Assembly: GCA_033439295.1 (NCBI GenBank)
Contig: JAVTLE010000011.1
Coordinates: 82 to 64,081, forward strand
DNA length: 64,000 nt
Direction of reading: 5' to 3'
Source: Deuterostichococcus epilithicus
Lineage: Eukaryota; Chlorophyta; Trebouxiophyceae; Prasiolales; Stichococcaceae
Part shown: positions 55,924-64,000 of the stretch, piece by piece
How the letters are laid out: every line of letters begins with the position of its first letter
Numbering within the stretch: the stretch's first letter is position 1
Translations under genes and position numbers: made by a program
The notes under the pieces: generated by a model
Database searches by the model: none
The model's input: only the letters and a program-made list of their open reading frames with translations
Told to the model about the DNA's origin: nothing

Positions 55924-58027
55924 GCCAACCGCCAGCTGCTGTCACGGCTGTCGCTGGGGGTGGTCACCGCCGCCACTGCCGCCGTGCTCGGTGCATTGCG
56001 GCGGCCGGCAAGCGGCTTGCGCATGCTGCAGGCAGCGCCCGCCACCAATGGCGCTTCTGGCGGGCGTGCGGCGCCGCCCTGCGGTCGCTGGCTGACGGCG
56101 TGCTGGGGGTGCGGCAGCCTGCCCCGTGCCTGCAGGTGGGGACAGCATTGCTGAGGCGACTGAAAAATGTATGCACGGTTGCTGCCGCGGCCTCGGCAGC
56201 GCTGTCAGAGGCGATAGAGTCGCGACTCCTGTGAGAGATTTGCACCCTTGGCGGAGAAGAGAACGTCGCTGCAAGGGCTGCTTACATGCTCACGGAGGCG
56301 TGGCAGCGCCGTGAGCTCTCGTTTCCGGGTCAGCCGCTGCTCTTTCACACTGCAGCTGCCAGACAGAGGCGTGCGGGCGACTCCTGGTGTGCTTTCGGAA
56401 CAGACGCGACTGCTGCAGTTGGTGCTTCACTCGCCGCCACAACGACCGTTTGACGGCTCATCGACGAAGCCAACAACAACAGGCCAAGAGTAAGCTTTGC
56501 TGCGGTTTTGCAAGGTGACGTCCTGTCCAGACCATACGAGGTCACGACTTGTCGGACACGCGCGATTACCATATGAAACTCGGCACGCTGAAAGGTCTGC
56601 ATAGTGTGTCAGTCCGACAGCTTGCAGCCAGGCGTGCGTCCAGCGGCACGACTGCCCTCCAAGCGCTGGCAACTCCGCTGCACGGCGAGACAGCGCCTCT
56701 CGGCACTGCCGCGCGCACGAGGCTGCACACTACTTGCATGCACAGAGCGAACAGGCTAGGCACATGTTCCCGGGCAGCGCTGCTGACAATCACGGGGTCC
56801 CGCCGACGGCCGCTGTACCGTATGAAGTGCACGGGCAGGGTGCCGGTCAGCAGAGCCGGCCAAGCCTCTGCCACCCCGAGCCGGGTGCAGGACCAGGACC
56901 TCAACGTTGGGACGTAATCAAGGGTATTCATAATGCATGCGCGGCCAGCGGCGCGCTGCAGCAGCGTTTTCAGCAGCTCTGGGAAACGGGGTGGAAGGGG
57001 GTCTGACCTTGCGGCGATGGGCTGCACCCGAGCCGCGCGGCCTTGTGCTCTACTGAAGGACGCAGCACGCAGCACTGCAGCGTCTGAAGCTGCGTCTCGG
57101 CGGCACAGGCCGTGAGCGAAACGTGCAACTTCGTCAGATCATCTAGTCGACACAGTGGCCGCTGCGTCCCGCTAGAATGACCTGGTGAGTTGTTGACTTT
57201 GGTGTGCCTATCCCACCTTGCACGTTGGCCCGCGGTCGTCCACCCGCTGAGAGGTAAGACCAGGGCGAAGAAAACGCGAAATTTCGTCGCGCCACGCCCG
57301 TCTCTGTATCGAGTCTGACTCACGATCGCGTCGTCCGCCGGCCAGCACCGCCGGCAAGTCGCGCCCCGGAGTACAATTGAGCAGGCCGCACGGGGCGGTT
57401 GGCGTGTTGCAGCGCTGCAGGAGCCGGGGATGAGCTAACTTTCCGTGCTGTTTGTCACACGCAAAACCCTCCTGCTGGCCAGGGCTTTTGGCTGGCAGCC
57501 GAAGGGCTGACCACTCGTGAATGCCGTCGGCGATGCGGTTTCGAGCGTGGCAAGTTCTCGAGTGTTCCCTTACGACAGTCTCCAACTGGTGCAGGCAAAG
57601 TGGCACGCCTTAGGCGCAAACACAATCATCCAAAGTCCTCGAGAACCCGCTACCTAGGCGGCGGCAGGTGCTTGTGCTCTGCAACATGCGGCAAGCCGCG
57701 GTCATGCAGTCCGCGAGTACCTAGGTAGGAAACGCCTTGTCAGGCGCCACCTCCGAGAACCCCACAGCCAGTCGACTCTGCGCTGCATCGTGCTGCATGG
57801 AGCCTCGAGCCCCGGGAGCGCCCTCCGGCACATGTGGCCATGCCACCTCGCCTGCGAGCAACGCCAATATGATCGGCCCGTGGTCCTGCATGTCAGTCCC
57901 ACGAAGGCGCACGACAGATCGGTGAAAAGGCTCTGGGGTCCCCTGAGATTCAAAATTCTTCAGACCAGCCTCTGAAAGTGCAGCCTCAGCTCCCAGGAGA
58001 CGCTTCCGCAGAGCCAGTCGAGCTCAC
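55924..58027. other. Intergenic region, no confident gene
   Basis: Separates two minus-strand genes. A 169-codon minus frame (56566-57075) and overlapping plus frames show no domain or convincing splice signals. Composition is mixed and less biased than the exons. Confidence 0.45.
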
Positions 58028-61000
58028 CTAGAGTCCCAGCCGTGCAGAGGCCCCGGAGCGGGCGCGGCGGGCGGCCTCCAGCTGGTCCCGCAGGTCCATC
58101 AGATCCGGCGCCGCCACCGCTGCCGCCTGTGGACAAAGACAGGGCTGCGTGCCAGTCAGCTGGGAGAGCCGCGCTTGCCAGCTGCAATGCAAGACGGTGA
58201 TCTATTGCGTGGCAGCGGATGCGGGTGTGACTGCAGAGGTGGCTGCAGAGCGCAGGAGGCTCAGGCGACTCAATGCAGGCGCGCGCAGGCGGCCACGCGC
58301 AGGGCGCCGCCAGGGGGGGCTGAACCCTCGTCCAGCTCGACAGCAGCTGCAGCCCCTCTCTGCGGGCATGCCGGCAGGCGCGTCTGCGCGGGGGGGTTGC
58401 TGGCCGTCACCGCAAGCCTGCCGACCCCCTGGAGGAATCGTCAGATGTGTCCGCACTTCTGATGCGGCACGCACCGGCTCCGCCGCCGCCGCAGGCGCCG
58501 CGTCCGGCAGGTCGGGCGTGCTGCCATCGTCACCGGGCGCGGCGGAGGCGTGCCGCGAGCTGCGCTCCCGCTCCCGCTTCCGCCGCGACTCCCGCCGCTC
58601 CTCGTGGCCTGCGATTCACATACGATGTCTGGAGTCACATAGTCCATGACAGCTGCTCACTGTTGTGGCCACGCCGCAACTCTCAAGCGCAAGATGCAGC
58701 AAGCACCCAACTTGCACGAACAAGTCTCTGAGGCCATGCCTCGCTGCAGATCGAAGGCAGCTCTTGCGCAAGGGTACCCAGGGGACCCCAGCCACAGGGT
58801 GGGCCAGCTGCAGTGGCGGCACCAACCTCGACTGACAACGAAGTGCTCCGACGTCATGGTGACAGACGAGTGTTTGCAGGCAAGCCAAGCATATCGGAGA
58901 AGCAGAGGAGACAGCAGCTGCCGGCCGATGTGCGTTTCTGGCCGACCTCGGCTCTTGATTTGGCTGCTCAGCCCCAAGCGGCCTGCAGCAGACTCTGCGA
59001 TGAGGTGCGATTCGAGAACCGTCAATGAGATCGCAGCAGATGCAGTCCCCACCTTCCCCATCGCCGTGCTTGCGACGCGAGGAGCGCCCTTCGCGCCCGT
59101 CTCGGCTGTCGCCGCGGTGCCGGCGGTGCCGCTTCCGCTCCTCGCGGTCGCCTGAGCCCTCCCGCTCGTCGCGCGAGCGCCGCCGGCCNGAGTGCCCCCG
59201 CCTCCCGGCCGCTGCCGGCCGCCGCCGCACCAGGCGGCGCCAGGGCCTCGCCGATGCCGGCGGCCAGGTCGCCAGCGGCGACCGCCGCAGGCGCAGGCCG
59301 CGGCGGCGGCGCCGCCGCGGCGGTGGCCCGCTGCGGGAACGTGCCGGCGGCTTCCTCCTCGTCCTGCAGATTGAAGAACCGCAGGCCCGTCAGCGTGGGT
59401 CTCCGGGTTTGAGGTACCGTCTCCGACACTGTTGCAGATGCGAACCGACCAGCACGGTGAGGGGCTCCTAGCTGGCAGGAGCGGCTCCTCTGTGTGCGCA
59501 GCTCCAGCCATGGCAGAGTGTCACATTCCTCGGCATGCGCTGCCGCAACACCGCCGCGGCTGCTTGCTGCGGTCACTGTTGTCGTGCCATTGCAGGGAAC
59601 CCCACCACCAGCCAGAACCAGGCTGAACACGCCCACACAGGCAGCAAGTCAGCCGCTCGCTCAGGGCAAGCCCCTTAGGCCTTCGTCCGCAGCAAGTCGT
59701 CCGCGGTGAGTCATGATTTGCGTATGACCATCAGGCGTCCCACCTCCGGTGGCGGCCACCCGCCATCATCCCAGTCCTCGTCCGAGCCGCCGCCGGCGCG
59801 CGCGCCGCCTGACGGCTTGCGCTGAGCCGCAGAGTCCTGCAGCTCCTTTGTTGCGGTTTGCGCGGCGGCCGCAGGGGCAGCAGAGGCGTCCGCCGGGCCG
59901 CCGTTGGCCGTTGGCGGAGCGGCTGCTGCGGGCGCAGGCGCTGGTGCGACCGCCGCGGGCTGCTCCGCCGGCGCGGCCGCCGCGGCTGGCCTGGGCTGCA
60001 GGGATTGTGGCGCAGAACAGGGGGTAAAGGCGGGCCACATCGAGGTGATTGGTTGCCAGGCGGCCCGGAGCAGCAACAGTGTGGGTGCTTGGACCCTGCT
60101 AACAGCAGACACGAACACTGGCCTGCCAGCCTCCCATGTCGACATGCAATTTCTTTCATGCGAGACATAGTGAGTCCCTTGGCAGTCTGAACCCACCTGC
60201 GGTGAGGGCTTCAGCCCGAGCTGCTTCTCGCGCGCGGCGATGGCCGCCCGCAGTGCTTCAATCTCCCTTGCCTTCGCCGCCGCGGTCGGGTCGGCTCCCG
60301 CCGCCTCGGCCGCCGAGCCGGCGGCGCCCGAGGCAGCAGCGGCTGGCGCCCGCGGCCGCCGCGGCCGGGCGCGGCAGCCCGCCCCCGTCCGNGNCCGCCC
60401 CGGCCGCCGACCTGGGCCTCCAGCCGCGCCATCTGCGCGATGAGCCGGTTGTTCTGCGCCTGGATGCGGCGCATCTCGTCCGCCATGCGCAGCCGCTCGT
60501 CCTGCGCGCAGGCCGGGGGAAGGCTTGACGGCAGCGAGGGACATGAGGTTGATGGCGGTGCCGTGAGGCGCGTCAGCCGAAAATCGAGTCCAGACCTTGA
60601 CATTGAAGGCACAGGCGGCTGAGGCAGCCTTGGAGAGTGCAAAGATCGGTGCCTCGTTTGAGATGGACTCACGACAACGTAGTTTTATCACACAGCTGAC
60701 CACACATCAGGAATCTCTGAGAAACGTCTGGCTGCTCACGGAGCACCTATCAGGCGGGCTGTTATGGCCTCGACTCACGAATTAGGAGCAGCAGCAGGCC
60801 CGCACCTCGAAGCTCTTGCTGCGGCCCAGGCCTGAGGGTGCCGCGCCGCCAGCACCCGGCACCGGCTGCCCGGCACCGGCGCTGATGCCCAGGGCTGCCG
60901 CAGCCGGGGACACGCCTGTCGTCCCGGTGCCGTCCAGTCCCGGCCGCTGCGGCGGCGCGCCGGCGGCCAGGCCGGGGCCNATGGCTGGGCGAGCGCCGGC

Positions 61001-61730
61001 GGCGCCGCCGCTAAACGGCAGCAGCGGCGGCAGCCCCATGGACTGCAATTTCATGAACTCCTCCTTGCTGAGCGGCTGCTCGCTTTCTAGAGCACCTGTG
61101 CAGGAGGAACAAGCATGGCTCAGGCAGAGCTGCGCTTGGGTGCCTCAAACTGATTCACCTGGTTGCTCAGCAGCCTCTTGGGTACATCTTGCCGTTCGGT
61201 CGACAACAACGACCAGAGCAGCCTCGGATGCGGCTTCGGATACACTGTGTTTTTGGACGCCGCGACCCAGAGCAGCCCGGGGTGCCGAGAAGATCTGCCA
61301 AGACGCGCGAATATGCTGTCCTGATGCGAATGTCTGCCATGTCTGTGCAGAAGGACCACCGCCCACCGCACCTGCGGCCACGCCCTGAAATATGGGCAGC
61401 TGCTCGTTGCCCCACGGCTGGCCCTGCTGTTGCGCCAGCAGCATTGCGCGCGCAGCCGCGGGGTTGACCCCTGCCCAGCCGCCCATGCCGCCGCTGTGTT
61501 GCAGCCCGCCCTGCATGCCGCCACGGGCACCGCCGCCGCCCTGCATGCCGCCGCCGAGGAAAGCCTGCTGTGCCGCCCGCATCTGCAGCTGCTGCTGCTG
61601 CATGTGCTGCTGCCCGTGCGGCCACATGTCCCTCGACTGGCCGCTGCGGCCGCCCGGCGGCGGCGGCGGCGGCCCCCGTGAGCCTGGGCGGCCGTCCATG
61701 CCGCCGCCCATGCCGCCCTGCCGCATCGGG

Positions 61731-61762
<32 letters not shown>

Positions 61763-62614
61763 GTGATTGCCTGCCGGTCGACCGGCGGCGCCGCTGCTGC
61801 CGCCTTGCCCCACAGACGGCTCCCTGTAGTGCGCCTGGACGATCTTGCTCTTCAACCTCTGCAAGGCATGGAAAGACGAGGAGTCGAATGTCAGCACTGC
61901 GCAGAAGCCGAGCCAACTGTCGGGGCATGCACTCGACATTCTGGGTATGCTGCATCCAGCAACTGCAGTTGCATATGCATGCACGGTGTTGATGCAACAC
62001 TGCGAGATGACAAGGCAATGCTTCTGCATTGCAGTCGATCGGCCAATGCTTTCCACTCAACCCAGTGTTATCCGCACGTCGTCCGGGTTCCTGGTTGCCC
62101 AGAGCACAGCAGCACCTTCGCGGGCTGTGGTTTCCGCGACTCCGCATCTTCGTCGTCCTCGTCCAAGTCGTCCATCTCTGAGCCGTCATATGAGAACGAC
62201 AGCTCGTCGGCCGCCTTGCCAAAGGCGTCCGCTTCGCCGCCAGCCGCGACGCCGCCGCTGTTGCTGCGCGCAGCCGGAGGTGCTGCTGCTGGCGGCCCTG
62301 GTTCGCACAGAGAGCTTCCCGGGTCAGGGTAACATGCGTGTTGCAGGGACATACGCCCCCAAGTGCGCTGCATGCCGCAGTGCGTGCTAGTCGCTTGGTC
62401 TCGAAAACCAGCAGTCTGCGCGACGCAGACAAGCACCGCAGCCCCAGCGGCCACACAACGCAAGAGTCGCAAGACATGGTTACGCCGAGGCGACGCCAGC
62501 ACAGTTTCTGGCGGGGTGCAAGACTGTTGCCGGAAGCTCACTTGCGCGACCAGCTGCTGCTGCGTCTAATCCAAGCTCCTCTTGCGCCTCATGCACCACG
62601 CCATCCTCAGCCAT
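58028..62614 (-). CDS. Disordered, Gln/Met/Gly-rich protein with an RS/RD-like charged tail
   Basis: Starts at 62614 (MAEDGVVHEAQEELGLDAAA). Exon 2 is acidic (ELSFSYDGSEMDDLDEDDED, ~62.2 kb). Exon 3 has LKSKIVQAHYREPSVG, a poly-Gln run and Gly/Met/Gln repeats. Then come PLSKEEFMKLQSMGLPPLLP (~61.05 kb), a coiled coil MADEMRRIQAQNNRLIAQMA (~60.45 kb), KAREIEALRAAIAAREKQLG (~60.25 kb) and DEDWDDGGWPPPEV (~59.75 kb). An Arg/Glu/Asp/Ser-rich stretch follows (RRRSRDEREGSGDREERKRH, ~59.15 kb), then HEERRESRRKRERERSSRH (~58.6 kb). The last exon ends DLMDLRDQLEAARRARSGAS with stop at 58028-58030. The layout resembles nuclear RNA-processing cofactors; I cannot name the family. It is divergent from PCNA with 650 bases between starts. 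Confidence 0.6.
61731..61759 (-). repeat. (CTG)9-10 microsatellite
   Basis: Encodes poly-Gln in the gene upstream of PCNA. Confidence 0.95.
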
Positions 62615-63265
62615 GGCGCCTGAGCTGCTGCGACAGCCCCTCTCTGATCGTGTGTGTGGGGCAGCTGAAGCCAATAAGCCGTCTGCTCAGGCCCGTGCCG
62701 TGATCCACATCGTTTGCAAAGCCTCAGCTGCCTGCACACCGATCAATCTGCCTGCACTGCTCAGCGAGAGCGCCTGCAAAGCGCGGACTGTGCTTGCACT
62801 CCCGGTTTTTCAGGCCAACGGCCAGCCGCCGTGATGGAGACACGAGACCGGCGCGACGCTTTACGACGCGGTTGGCTTGAGCGGGACTGGCAGCTATGCA
62901 GCGGCTCAGTGCCTGAGTCTGCGAAAGCGGATTGATGTCGCCTCACTGGGTTGCAGGTGCTACTTACCGGTACTGTGCCAGGGTAGGGTTTAACGCAGAC
63001 ACGCGCATGTGTATGGCGAATAACGGTGTGAATGCATGTTTGAATGCGCACTGCCCGTGTGCCCATTTCCCATTGCAGTCCTACACCCACCATTGCTGCT
63101 CCTGCACGGCTGCCGTCGCTGCCCCTGGCCGCCCTGCTCTGCTGTCACAGCCCGCCGGCATCCGGTTTGGAGGCCTCGACTCGCAGCACAGCACACAACG
63201 CACGGACGCCGCACAAAGCGTCGGGAACGGCCGCAGCCCCGCGCAGTTAGCCTCCTCGCAACAAG
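62615..63265. promoter_or_regulatory. Divergent promoter region of PCNA and the RS-like gene
   Basis: A 650-base region between the two start codons. A telo-box-like TAGGGTTT lies at 62984-62991, about 280 bases before the PCNA ATG. Land-plant PCNA promoters are known to use telo boxes. No clear TATA box or canonical E2F site was seen. Confidence 0.5.
62984..62991 (+). promoter_or_regulatory. Telo-box-like motif upstream of PCNA
   Basis: TAGGGTTT followed by AA; its reverse complement is the plant telo box AAACCCTA. Function is inferred from position only. Confidence 0.5.

Positions 63266-64000
<735 letters not shown>

Noticed and set aside
56566-57075. A 169-codon minus frame
   Set aside because: No domain, no splice context and no codon bias like the nearby real exons; kept only as a note for the intergenic stretch.

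Overview
The window is a chromosome end from a GC-rich green alga. The first ~366 bases are an uninterrupted CCCTAAA array, the plant/green-algal telomere repeat read on its C-rich strand. Coding DNA is very GC-rich and genes are split into many short exons with GTGAGT/GTGCGT-type donors and YGCAG acceptors. An LHCSR-type light-harvesting protein is present. Together these point to a Chlorella-like trebouxiophyte; that placement is inference from gene content and style, not from a search. Scattered single N bases and frame switches in the most GC-rich exons suggest a draft assembly, so reading frames in the low-complexity genes are approximate.

Layout. A short-chain dehydrogenase gene (-) lies against the telomere and seems to lose its C-terminus there. 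Next come a small secreted protein (+, 2356-3005), a Rubisco-LSMT-like SET methyltransferase (-, 3310-7019), an F-box/leucine-rich protein (+, from 7582), an LHCSR-like photoprotection antenna protein (+, 13523-15496, seven exons resolved to the base), a canonical nuclear poly(A) polymerase (-, 17738-24561), a family-2 glycosyltransferase (+, 25121-29464, seven exons) and a small unrecognised gene (- near 31 kb). Two very large, convergent, low-complexity protein genes follow (+ 32290-40486; - 41449-55923). A third disordered, Gln- and Arg/Ser/Asp/Glu-rich gene (- 58028-62614) is divergent from PCNA (+ 63266 onward, cut by the window end).

The genes do not form a pathway; this is an ordinary eukaryotic mosaic of RNA processing, replication, photoprotection and protein or sugar modification. 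Two patterns cut across the genes. First, several introns hold decayed tandem copies of the adjoining exon edge, each still carrying a splice-site-like junction ('exon-edge echoes'); these are clearest in the poly(A) polymerase, the glycosyltransferase and the large + strand gene. Second, short telomere-repeat fragments lie inside introns, often within tens of bases of a splice site, and also in two divergent promoter regions. These two patterns are the most promising undescribed features. No transposon, reverse transcriptase, CRISPR array or tRNA was recognised.
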